Origin: Planctomycetota bacterium
GTDB taxonomy: Bacteria > Planctomycetota > Phycisphaerae > WQYP01
DNA: 31,337 bases
Direction: 5' to 3'
Assembly: GCA_021785155.1 (NCBI GenBank)
Contig: JAJYGE010000561.1
Coordinates: forward strand, 1 to 31,337
Part shown: positions 17,266-24,686 of the stretch, piece after piece
How positions within the stretch are numbered: position 1 is the stretch's first letter
Layout of the letters: each line of letters opens with the position of its first letter
Position numbers and translations under genes: made by a program
The notes under the pieces: model-generated
Told to the model about the DNA's origin: nothing
Database searches by the model: none
The model's input: the letters and a program-made list of their open reading frames with translations, nothing else

Positions 17266-18560
17266 TTCGCAACTCCATCGGTAACGGGCAGTGCATAATG
17301 AATTCCGACATGTTCCAACGCCCCATTTGCCGCAGGGCCTTGTTCTACCGCCGCGCCGCCGTGGAGATGTTGTGGCGTTGTATTGCCGCTTCCCGTGAAG
17401 CCAATTTCTGAATCACTTAAGTAACAGGCCGGATCAAAGCCCAGCCAGTCTCCGGTGGCCGCTTCCGCGCGGGTACGGAGATTGCCATTGCAGACCGATA
17501 GAAAGCGGCATGACTGGCAGCGGGGGGGTAAATGCGCTTTGCGATTACGCAAAATCGCCAATCGCGGATCGCTGGCGTCGGTCCATATTTTGCTGAAGGG
17601 CTGTTCGCGGATGTTGCCGCAGTTGTAATGCCAGGTGAACTGGTCGTAATGAACATTGCCCATCGGATCAACCGATGCGATGTTGCAGCCGGAGCGGTTC
17701 CCACCGGTGCCTTCCAGACGGTTACGAACTTTCTGATATTGCTGTGGATCGTCTTTTTCCAATTTGAGCAATAAATAAGCGGCATCAGCGTGATTATCGA
17801 CTGTTAAAACCTCCAATGCAATGCCCTGACGGTGCAGTTGCCGGCTTTTTTCAAAAATGCGATCCACGACGTTACGGATCTGCGCTGCGGATAAATCGAC
17901 TTTCTGCATGTTGTCGGCACGCCCGGCATACGCCAGATGATAGACGCAAAGCCGCTGAACATTGCTGGCCACGCAGATATCAAATATCGCGTCAAGATCA
18001 TCAACATTCAGGCCGTGAACCGTGAAGCGAACACCCACTTTTATGCCGCGTTTACGGCAGCGCTCAATCGCGGCCAGTGTGCCGCGAAATGCGCCGGATT
18101 TCCCACGGAGCTTGTCATGGCGGGATTCGATTCCGTCAATGCTGATGCCGGCATATTTTAAGCCTGATTCCGCGAGGTTATCCGCCATTTGTTCATCTAT
18201 CAGCAGGCCATTGGTGGACAGGGTGCAGGCCAATCCCAGTGATCGCGCATGGCGGATTAAGGGAAGAATGTCGGGCCGGCTTAACGGCTCACCGCCACTG
18301 AAAAGCACCGCCGGAACATGAAATGCGGCCAGATCATCCAGCAACGCCACGCCTTCTTCATGGGTAAGTTCATTGGGGGCCGGGGTATTGGTGGCGGAGG
18401 CGTAGCAGTGTACGCAACGGAGGTTGCATGATTTGGTCACCGCCCAGACCACGACCGGGCGGGGAGTAAATTCCGCTTCACCCTGGGCGTTGCGGTGCCC
18501 ATAACGGAGGCGTTCATTTCCCGCCTGATGATCACAGAGTAAATTCGTCACGCTGAACAT
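17262..18560 (-). CDS. Radical SAM/SPASM enzyme, NirJ/AhbC-like
   Basis: A 432-residue enzyme with the radical SAM cluster motif SCNLRCVHCYASA (C45, C49, C52), then VLFSGGEPLSRPDI and CTLSTNGLLID. YAGISIDGIESRHDKLRG and IKVGVRFTVHGLNVDDL follow, with a C-terminal auxiliary-cluster region CQSCRFLSVCNGNLR ending in DPACYLSDSEIGF. This order, including GNVHYDQFTWHYNCGNIRE, resembles NirJ of haem d1 synthesis and its relative AhbC of siroheme-dependent haem synthesis. The start is set at ATG 18560, because CAGGAGT lies about 9 bp upstream. It overlaps the previous gene by 13 nt, so translation is probably coupled. No other haem d1 or Ahb genes are in view, so the exact reaction is uncertain. Confidence 0.82.
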   Translation of the reverse strand: MFSVTNLLCDHQAGNERLRYGHRNAQGEAEFTPRPVVVWAVTKSCNLRCVHCYASATNTPAPNELTHEEGVALLDDLAAFHVPAVLFSGGEPLSRPDILPLIRHARSLGLACTLSTNGLLIDEQMADNLAESGLKYAGISIDGIESRHDKLRGKSGAFRGTLAAIERCRKRGIKVGVRFTVHGLNVDDLDAIFDICVASNVQRLCVYHLAYAGRADNMQKVDLSAAQIRNVVDRIFEKSRQLHRQGIALEVLTVDNHADAAYLLLKLEKDDPQQYQKVRNRLEGTGGNRSGCNIASVDPMGNVHYDQFTWHYNCGNIREQPFSKIWTDASDPRLAILRNRKAHLPPRCQSCRFLSVCNGNLRTRAEAATGDWLGFDPACYLSDSEIGFTGSGNTTPQHLHGGAAVEQGPAANGALEHVGIHYALPVTDGVAN

Positions 18561-19702
18561 AATGGCAGACTCCTGTTTGAGATTTCTTTCTGGTAATAGC
18601 TTGCCCCATACGCGCAATCCGGTTCCGCCGCCAATGGATCACCGGTAAGGCCGTAGGATCGGGCGCGGCTTCCACCGCAGATATCCCGATATTGGCAGGC
18701 CCCGCATTTTCCCTTCAGTTTGTCCGGATTGCGCAGATCCACAAACAGTGGAGAGAATTGATAGGTATGAACCACTGAGTCGCGCGGAAATCGACCGCAT
18801 TCCACGGGGAGAAATCCGCTGGGGAATATTTCGCCGATGTGGCTGATGAACATGACACCGCGACCATCATTGGTCCCGACGATATTGGGCATCACCGGGC
18901 GGGGCGAATCGGCATCAGACCGTTGCCGCATTTTTTCAATCACAAATCGGCGATAGTGGGGGGCCTCGGTGGTTTTGACGGCGTATTTCTGTTTGCGACC
19001 CTGCCGATAAAGTTTTTCAAAAGCGGTTTCAAATTCATCCGCTGTGATGCGCTGATCGGCCAATGCCCGGCCAGTGGGAACAAGAAAAAATACGGACCAC
19101 AGCACAATGGGAAAGGTGGCCAGCACGTCGGCGATGGCATCAATCTGGTGAAAGTTGTGCCGGGCAATAGTCGTGTTGATTTGCAGCGGCAGATCACACG
19201 CGGCGGCATCGGCAATAATTTCCAGCGTTCGCTGAAAACTTCCGGGAACCCGGCGGAACCCGTCATGCGTGGCGGCGTCGGCACCATCCATGCTTACCGC
19301 AAGGCGATGCAGTCCCGCCTTCTTCAGTTGGTTGACGGCATGGGTGGTAACCAGTTTGGTGGCCGAGGGAGTCATGGCGGTTTTCATACCCGACGCAACG
19401 GCGTGATTGACGATCTGGAATATGTCGCGTCGCTTGATGGGGTCGCCGCCGGTAAGCACCAGGAGTGGTGGTTTGGGAAATTCCGCCAAATTGTCCACAA
19501 GCGATAACGATGCCGCCGTATCCAATTCCAGCGGATGGCCGTGCGCCTGTGCTTCGGCGCGGCAATGCCTGCAAAGCAGGTTGCAGGCGCGTGTGACTTC
19601 ATAAAAAGCCACCAGCGGAGAATGTGGAAAATCCGCGGATGTATAATCCGGCCGTGCTGTCGATGAACCGGTCGGCATAGAATGCTTGTATTGACTGGCC
19701 AT
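18548..19702 (-). CDS. Radical SAM/SPASM protein, TIGR04053/AhbD-like
   Basis: A 384-residue enzyme with TRACNLLCRHCRAEAQ (C40, C44, C47 for the SAM-binding 4Fe-4S cluster) and LLVLTGGDPIKRRDIF. MTPSATKLVTTHAV, LAVSMDGADAATHDGFRRVP and WSVFFLVPTGRALA follow, and the C-terminal cluster region is GKCGACQYRDICGGSRARSYGLTGDPLA. This closely follows the pattern I recall for family TIGR04053, which is related to AhbD, the Fe-coproporphyrin decarboxylase. The ATG at 19702 is preferred, with AAGGAG 8 bp upstream; a GTG at 19711 sits on top of that site. It is the first gene of a three-gene overlapping transcript. Confidence 0.85.
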   Translation of the reverse strand: MASQYKHSMPTGSSTARPDYTSADFPHSPLVAFYEVTRACNLLCRHCRAEAQAHGHPLELDTAASLSLVDNLAEFPKPPLLVLTGGDPIKRRDIFQIVNHAVASGMKTAMTPSATKLVTTHAVNQLKKAGLHRLAVSMDGADAATHDGFRRVPGSFQRTLEIIADAAACDLPLQINTTIARHNFHQIDAIADVLATFPIVLWSVFFLVPTGRALADQRITADEFETAFEKLYRQGRKQKYAVKTTEAPHYRRFVIEKMRQRSDADSPRPVMPNIVGTNDGRGVMFISHIGEIFPSGFLPVECGRFPRDSVVHTYQFSPLFVDLRNPDKLKGKCGACQYRDICGGSRARSYGLTGDPLAAEPDCAYGASYYQKEISNRSLPLCSA

Positions 19703-19719
19703 AGTATGCACTCCTTATC

Positions 19720-19747
19720 TTGACGCATATGAATTGTCCTGTACAAT
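19720..19747 (+). promoter_or_regulatory. Promoter with dyad for the PNPOx-like gene
   Basis: TTGACG (19720-19725) and TACAAT (19742-19747) are 16 bp apart on the + strand, with the predicted start about 38 nt before the ATG at 19792. The -10 is half of an inverted repeat, ATTGT-CCTGT-ACAAT (19733-19747). The same 80-bp gap must drive the divergent radical SAM operon, so one regulator could control both. Confidence 0.45.
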
Positions 19748-19791
19748 ATCGACATGCGTATCTAATTATTCTATTTTAGCCGGAATTACCC

Positions 19792-20280
19792 ATGATTGCC
19801 ATGTCCGAAACGGAAATCTTCAAACTCCTTGACCTCGCCCTCATCGGGCGGCTGGCCATGGCCGATATTCAGGGCCGTCCCTACGCGATTCCGTTGCCTT
19901 TCTGCCGCATTGAAAATACGATCTATCTCCGCGTTCCGATGACTGGCCGCAAGGGGGATATTCTCCGTGCCAATAATCAGGTTTGTTTCGAGATTGATGT
20001 GTTCACTGACCAGCTCGACGATTACGCCTCCATCCTGGTGGAGGGGCGGCTGGTGGCCGTGGATGATCTCGCTGAAAAGGCGCGTGTCCGAATCATCAAC
20101 GACGCCAAGTACAACTCCCTGCGTCATGCCTGGCGGCCCGGTCATGGCCGCCGTACAGCCCTGGAGGATGTGCCCACCAGGAAGATTGTTTCCAGCAGTA
20201 TCAGCGGAAGGAAGATGACCCCGCGTGAAGTCCCGGTGTCGGCTGCGATGGTGGGACAAGACACCAAATCGTCGAAATAG
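19792..20280 (+). CDS. Pyridoxamine 5'-phosphate oxidase-like flavin-binding protein
   Basis: A 162-residue split-barrel protein of the PNPOx-like superfamily that binds FMN or a related flavin. IGRLAMADIQGRPYAIPLPF, ENTIYLRVPMTGRKGDILRA and VCFEIDVFTDQLDDYASILVEGRLVAV (in parts) follow the usual strand order, with a conserved G-K-D-type stretch after the first sheet. Such proteins include oxidases, reductases and haem-handling proteins, and this sequence does not say which. It is divergent from the radical SAM operon across 89 bp. An internal ATG at 19801 is possible; the ribosome site is weak for both. Confidence 0.75.
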   Translation: MIAMSETEIFKLLDLALIGRLAMADIQGRPYAIPLPFCRIENTIYLRVPMTGRKGDILRANNQVCFEIDVFTDQLDDYASILVEGRLVAVDDLAEKARVRIINDAKYNSLRHAWRPGHGRRTALEDVPTRKIVSSSISGRKMTPREVPVSAAMVGQDTKSSK

Positions 20281-20481
20281 TGAACGCAGCCTGGCAGCCA
20301 TGAGCGGGAATCCTTTGTTATAGCCACGAGTCGTTATCGGGCCATCTTGTCCTGGGATTTCGTCGGAACCGCATGATCTCATTGTATCGGCCAAAAGCCA
20401 TACAGGTGGGCCGACGCGTAGCGACAAGCCAATTTGCAGCTCCACGTAGCAAAACATGTTAGACCGATGAACTCCCACGCA

Positions 20482-20522
20482 ACGGCTGACTGCCGAAGAC
20501 TAAACTTCGGCAGTCAGACCGT
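20482..20522. terminator. Long perfect hairpin between convergent genes
   Basis: CTGACTGCCGAAG (20486-20498) and CTTCGGCAGTCAG (20505-20517) form a perfect 13-bp stem with a 6-nt loop, extended by ACGG/CCGT across one bulged A. It lies between two convergent genes in a 265-bp gap that otherwise shows nothing coding. No T-run follows on either strand, so it would be a U-less bidirectional terminator or a stability element. Confidence 0.45.
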
Positions 20523-20545
20523 CTCGTTGGGAGAGAGCAAGTTCA

Positions 20546-20890
20546 TCAGTGGGCACTGGCGCTTTGCAAAAAGGCCAACACCTTTTTGGCCTGTGTGCCG
20601 GTTAGCCCGGCCTTCAGCCGCATGTACTGGATAATCACACCCCATTGCGCCGGCGTATACTGGGAAGGCGAACGGAGTTCATGACACCGCATGCAGTTTT
20701 CGGCCCATATTTGAGCGCCGGATTCATTGGCGGCGGGGTCCTTAATGGTCAAAGGCCACACCGCCGGTTTCGCGGCGGCGGCTGCGGATTTGGTGGATTT
20801 GTTACTGGCACACCCGGCCAGCAACAATAATCCCGTTGCGGCTCCCGCTAAAGCGATGGATTTAGTGATTTTATATTTCATAAAATTCAT
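20546..20890 (-). CDS. Monohaem cytochrome c lipoprotein
   Basis: A 114-residue membrane-anchored cytochrome. The signal ends in a lipobox, LLLLAGC, with the lipidated cysteine at 27. It is followed by a Lys/Ala-rich linker and one haem site, CMRCH (C66, C69, H70), preceded by SGAQIWAEN. A Met in IQYMRLKAG is a possible sixth ligand, and the protein ends soon after the last helix (KKVLAFLQSASAH). The ATG at 20890 follows GAGGAG by about 8 bp; a longer frame has no ribosome site and would bury the lipobox. It starts 34 bp after the porin gene and is probably co-transcribed with it. Confidence 0.85.
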   Translation of the reverse strand: MNFMKYKITKSIALAGAATGLLLLAGCASNKSTKSAAAAAKPAVWPLTIKDPAANESGAQIWAENCMRCHELRSPSQYTPAQWGVIIQYMRLKAGLTGTQAKKVLAFLQSASAH

Positions 20891-20924
20891 GAGATAACTC
20901 CTCAAGTAAGATGCCAGAGGCAAC

Positions 20925-22280
20925 TTAGATACCAACAGCAAACTGAACGAACATGGCATTGTTACCGTGCATGTTGTTTGAGAGATTGTCAAATTCATAC
21001 TCAAACTTCAGCACAGCGTTGGAGTGCAGCCAGTAATCCAGTCCAACGCTATAACGTTGTTCATGTGACGCACCACTGGAGAAATTAGACGATGCGGGGC
21101 CGTCGATGCGATCATAACGGAAGGCCGCCATCATCTTGTCGAGGTACTTGATACCGCACAGACTGGGTTGATAAGCCACTTCAAGCTGGCCGCCGTTGGA
21201 CATGCCGCCTAAATTAAATGTATTGGTCGGATCAATGCCCTGGCCAACCTGATCCCAAGTCCAGCCGCCGCGGAAGCGGAACAATCCGTCGATCTTCTTG
21301 TTGACATAATACGTATTGATGTCAACGGCGTTGATCAGAGAGTTTGTCGTCGTGACGGAGCCATCCGCGCTGGGGCGCGCCCATTCAAACGAATATCCCA
21401 CTTCGATATTGGGAATGGGAATGTAACTGAATCGACCACCGACAGTCTTGCCATTCTGCGCTGCTGGGTCCCAGTTGCCGAATTGAAGATTGTTGTAAGT
21501 ATTTCCGTTTGGATCTGTGGTGGTGGTTAGCGCTGGGCCGTTGCTCACAAAAAGGAAATATGTGAAATAGCCCATGTTGTCCGGAGCGGGGATGCCGCCG
21601 CGGGTCCACACGCCCAGTTCATTTCCCGGCAGAAGCGCATCTTCCAGCGAGCCATCAACCAGCCAGCGATTCCATGGTGCCGGGTTATATTGCCCGACAA
21701 TGCCACCTATGGGGCTGGTGACCAGACCGCCGCCGAGTGTCATGTAGTTGTTAAGTTCATAGTTAATGTTGGCGGCACCAATGTCGGCCGCGCTGCCTCC
21801 AGCTGCGCCGGACGCAGTATAGAAATCAAATGCGGTATTGACAAAGATATTCTTATCGATACGCACTTGAATCATGGGGCTTGAGTCAGCGTAAAATGTG
21901 GAGTGAGAACCCTGCACATTCTGGAACTGGAAGTTCACATCGCCCGCGATGAGCACCTGGATGTTGCCCGGTTCCAGATCAGATATCTTCTGGCTGTCTT
22001 TCATAACCCGCCGATACAGCCGTTTGACCTCACGATCGATAGCCGCTGTATTGGTGGTGGCGGTTTTGGCCTGCTTGGCTTTAAGTGCCGCCTGTTCTTT
22101 CTGCATGGTGGACATTTGCTTGGCCATGGTGGCCATCTGCTTTTGAAGCTGCTGATATTTTTGTTCCAGCTTCTGGTAGTCGGCTCCGCCGCCCGCCGGA
22201 TCAGCCCAGGCCGCCGCCGCCGCCGGCATAATTGCCAGCGCCGCCGCCAAACTGATAAGAACTCTGCGTTTGTGTGTCAT
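20925..22280 (-). CDS. Outer-membrane porin with N-terminal coiled coil
   Basis: A 451-residue outer-membrane protein. A signal peptide (MTHKRRVLISLAAALAIMPA, cut near AWA) is followed by a heptad-rich Gln/Lys/Met coiled coil (about 35-80: YQKLEQKYQQLQKQMATM and onward). A beta-barrel then runs from about 105, with alternating strands such as IQVRIDKNIFVNTAFDFYT, GGRFSYIPIPNIEVGYSFEW and RYSVGLDYWLHSNAVLKFEY. It ends in MFVQFAVGI, an aromatic-rich last strand. It resembles phosphate-selective porin O/P-type barrels, but the solute is not evident. AAGGAA lies about 8 bp before ATG 22280. A lipoprotein cytochrome gene follows closely. Confidence 0.82.
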   Translation of the reverse strand: MTHKRRVLISLAAALAIMPAAAAAWADPAGGGADYQKLEQKYQQLQKQMATMAKQMSTMQKEQAALKAKQAKTATTNTAAIDREVKRLYRRVMKDSQKISDLEPGNIQVLIAGDVNFQFQNVQGSHSTFYADSSPMIQVRIDKNIFVNTAFDFYTASGAAGGSAADIGAANINYELNNYMTLGGGLVTSPIGGIVGQYNPAPWNRWLVDGSLEDALLPGNELGVWTRGGIPAPDNMGYFTYFLFVSNGPALTTTTDPNGNTYNNLQFGNWDPAAQNGKTVGGRFSYIPIPNIEVGYSFEWARPSADGSVTTTNSLINAVDINTYYVNKKIDGLFRFRGGWTWDQVGQGIDPTNTFNLGGMSNGGQLEVAYQPSLCGIKYLDKMMAAFRYDRIDGPASSNFSSGASHEQRYSVGLDYWLHSNAVLKFEYEFDNLSNNMHGNNAMFVQFAVGI

Positions 22281-22399
22281 GGCACATTCCTTTCCGTAAA
22301 CGCACACCTGAAATCGGCCCGGCACGCGCGTGCCGAATAGCCGTGTAGAACTTTATAACAAGCCTTGCGGCTAACTAATTTTCCATCCGCCTGAGACAT

Positions 22400-22428
22400 T
22401 CTTTAACATGCACTCCGCTTTACGTCAA
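22400..22428 (-). promoter_or_regulatory. Probable porin promoter
   Basis: On the - strand TTGACG (22428-22423) and TAAAGA (22405-22400) are 17 bp apart. The leader of about 110 nt contains a perfect 16-nt palindrome, CGGCACGCGCGTGCCG (22320-22335), which could be a regulator site or an RNA hairpin before the porin start. Confidence 0.35.
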
Positions 22429-22443
22429 GAAATGCTTTCACGG

Positions 22444-22887
22444 TTAATGCTTGTCAAATTGTTTTTTCAAATAATCAATCACTTCCCAACGTTGCTTGCG
22501 GCTTAACGAATCACGGAAACTCGGCATGGGGCTGTGACCATGTGTAATTTTCCAGAAAATAGCTCCTTCACCCTGCGACCAGAACGATGCGGTGGTTAAA
22601 TTTGCTGGATGTGGACTTAGAAACGCCCCGGTCGGGCCATCTCCGGTACCATCGGCCCCATGGCAGGCCTCGCAGTTTGAAGAAAATAAGCTGCTGCCAG
22701 CACGTATCGATGCCTGCGTCATTGCAACGGGGTTGGTTGTTGAGGCTGCGGAAGCCGGAGCACGCCATGAATCAACGCAATGAATTTGCCGCCGGATGGA
22801 ATTCAAATTAAATCCAGCCGCCAACGAAACTCCTAAAATACTGGTTAATCCACCAACTACCACCATCGTTCGTATCTGTTTGATCAC
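22444..22887 (-). CDS. Cytochrome c, class I, copy A
   Basis: A 147-residue exported electron carrier with one haem site, NCEACH (C72, C75, H76), and a Met ligand in HSPMPSF (M121). The N-terminus is a signal or membrane anchor (about 1-25). The stretch GDGPTGAFLSPHPANL is typical of small cbb3-type or nitrite-reductase-associated class I cytochromes. It starts with GTG, supported by AAAGGA about 8 bp upstream. Residues 64-147 match copy B at 23329-23766 in 68 of 84 positions, so the two are duplicates. It lies upstream of the porin gene, which has its own apparent promoter. Confidence 0.88.
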   Translation of the reverse strand: MIKQIRTMVVVGGLTSILGVSLAAGFNLNSIRRQIHCVDSWRAPASAASTTNPVAMTQASIRAGSSLFSSNCEACHGADGTGDGPTGAFLSPHPANLTTASFWSQGEGAIFWKITHGHSPMPSFRDSLSRKQRWEVIDYLKKQFDKH

Positions 22888-23328
22888 GCAGTTTTCCTTT
22901 CGAATTAATACACATCACGCGGCACTGTTGCCAATCTCTTCGGAAGACGCTCGTGAAACATTTCACGAGCCAGTGAATTCTTCCGCCGACGCTTCCGCGT
23001 AGCTCATGGGGAAATCATCGGCGAGTGTGCAAGAAAATAAAATCGGGATTTGTCCGTGATGGCGTGTAAGGAATTGTTCCTAATTGGGCCTAAGTGTTTT
23101 ACCAATGGAGCCTAAGATTTCCACCTATATATCGCCATGATCCTGTTGATTTTATTGGTGCCGATACATACCGGTCGGATATTTGTCCCGTCACGTCATA
23201 ATTGGGCGGGAAAAATACAACCGCTTGAATGATGCGGTTCGTGCCATGATAGTATATAGTCGTTAATACCCGCATCACAAAGTGATTGCTGGGTGGTATT
23301 ATGGTAAAAGATATCGGAGATTATGCGG
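22888..23328. promoter_or_regulatory. Shared control region of the two divergent cytochromes
   Basis: This 441-bp gap has no supportable gene. Its clearest element is a perfect palindrome of 10-bp arms, GCTCGTGAAA and TTTCACGAGC, around CA (22949-22970). Its core, CGTGA-N6-TCACG, has the shape of a CRP/FNR-superfamily site. Further right are AACCGC/GCGGTT around 9 nt (23219-23239) and ATCAC-AAA-GTGAT (23274-23286). I see no near-consensus sigma-70 promoter on either strand, which fits activator-dependent expression. Confidence 0.5.
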
Positions 23329-23766
23329 ATGTTATTGAATATTTCAAAAGCTGTCGTGGTTGTTGTTGGGGCCGCTCTTGTAACTGGCAGCGGCAAACCT
23401 GTAATCTCCACCGTCGGTAAACCCGCTGACCTGTCAACTTGGAAAGCACCGGGTTCGGCGGCAAAAAAGACAAATCCCATTCCGATGTCGTCGGCCTCCA
23501 TTCAAGCGGGCCGTTCGATATTCTCTCAAAATTGTGAGGCCTGCCATGGTTCTAACGGCAAAGGGGATGGCCCCACCGGGGCTTTTTTAAATCCACATCC
23601 GGCCAATTTAACCAAGGCTTCTTTCTGGACGCAGACCGATGGGGCCATTTTCTGGAAAATCACGCATGGCCACAGCCCCATGCCAAGTTTCCGCGATTCC
23701 TTAAGCCGCAAGCAACGCTGGAACGTTATCAATTACATGCGGCATCAATTCGATAAAACAAAATAA
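23329..23766 (+). CDS. Cytochrome c, class I, copy B
   Basis: A 145-residue exported cytochrome, duplicate of copy A, with haem site NCEACH (C69, C72, H73) and Met ligand in HSPMPSF (M118). The N-terminal hydrophobic stretch (VVVVVGAALVTGSG) is a signal or anchor and is the least conserved part between the copies. ATG 23329 is preferred over ATG 23323 because the GGAG at 23316-23319 is then 9 bp away rather than 3. It is convergent with the doxX-like gene, and the 200-bp gap between them holds only a CCCGAC-GG-GTCGGG hairpin (23848-23861) without a T-run. Confidence 0.88.
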   Translation: MLLNISKAVVVVVGAALVTGSGKPVISTVGKPADLSTWKAPGSAAKKTNPIPMSSASIQAGRSIFSQNCEACHGSNGKGDGPTGAFLNPHPANLTKASFWTQTDGAIFWKITHGHSPMPSFRDSLSRKQRWNVINYMRHQFDKTK

Positions 23767-23969
23767 GGCATCGCGAAGAAATAACTTGAGCAATTATGGC
23801 GCAGGAAGTTTGACCGTCGGCCAGGCTCTCGCGGGGCGCATATCCGTCCCGACGGGTCGGGATAACCATGCAGGCAACGCCGCCGAAGGTCAAAAGAACC
23901 CGCCGGAATGCCCATGTTATTTTTTTTGCGATGCGGTGCGCTACGAATGAATTCAAATTTCGTCGATGT

Positions 23970-24434
23970 TTATTTCTTCTTTTTACCACTGCAAATCATG
24001 GCATCCGCGGAAATCATTCCCGGCCCGCTGATGACGATCAGGCCGGCTATCGCGATCAGGGCAAGTTGAAAGTCAATCGACCCAAAGCCACCGGCATGGG
24101 ATACACAAATAATCCCGATCAGGTTAAGGATGAGAATGACGCTGACCACACGGGAGAGCAGCCCCAGAATAATCAATATACCGCCGAAGAATTGCGTAAT
24201 TCCGGCCGCGTAGGCCCAAACATTCGTAGGCAGAATCGGCAGGTGATCCGATGAAAGCATCTGCGTAAACGCGTGCATTCCCTGGCCGCCGAACATGCCA
24301 AACAAAAATTGCCCGCTATAGTAGATGAATATAATGCCCATCATCACCCGCACCAGCAGGGTGCCCAATCCGGTTGCCAGTAATGAGGAACCGGCACATG
24401 TGCCTGCCATTGTCGTATCGTTAGTCGCCGCCAT
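23970..24434 (-). CDS. DoxX-family integral membrane protein
   Basis: A 154-residue, four-helix inner-membrane protein of the DoxX/TQO-small-subunit superfamily. Hydrophobic segments lie at about 22-45 (LGTLLVRVMMGIIFIYYSG), 75-95 (VWAYAAGITQFFGGILIILG), 100-120 (VVSVILILNLIGIICVS) and 125-145, with a basic Lys-rich end. Family members are linked to thiosulfate:quinone oxidation, redox stress or unknown tasks. The start ATG 24434 has AGGAG 9 bp upstream; the longer frame has no ribosome site. It neighbours the cytochrome genes, so a membrane redox role is plausible but unproven. Confidence 0.85.
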   Translation of the reverse strand: MAATNDTTMAGTCAGSSLLATGLGTLLVRVMMGIIFIYYSGQFLFGMFGGQGMHAFTQMLSSDHLPILPTNVWAYAAGITQFFGGILIILGLLSRVVSVILILNLIGIICVSHAGGFGSIDFQLALIAIAGLIVISGPGMISADAMICSGKKKK

Positions 24435-24686
24435 AGAAGATAACTCCTGTAAAAAAAATTCAACATTCTCAATCGGACTGATGACCCCGATCAATTACGC
24501 AGTCCATTACCATCTTAGCCTTCGCCCTGTGCGCAATGATTACGCATTGTCTTCACCAAATTTTCTCTGCAGCTGTCAATACACTACCGCGTAAGTTTGC
24601 TGCGGTCAAGGATGCCGTGTTATAAACAAGTCAGTCGGGCGTTCCGACATGGTTTCCGATAAACACCGCCAAGCCAAAATTGTGGT

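Noticed and set aside
18839..19507. 222-codon + strand frame
   Set aside because: It is antisense to the TIGR04053-like gene, whose motifs are intact; no ribosome site or family features.
19786..20478. 230-codon - strand frame opposite the PNPOx-like gene
   Set aside because: The + strand protein has a recognisable split-barrel pattern and promoter; the - strand frame has neither.
23848..23861. CCCGAC-GG-GTCGGG hairpin as a terminator between copy B cytochrome and the doxX-like gene
   Set aside because: The 2-nt loop and absence of a T-run make it a poor terminator; it may be a dispersed repeat, but one copy cannot show that.
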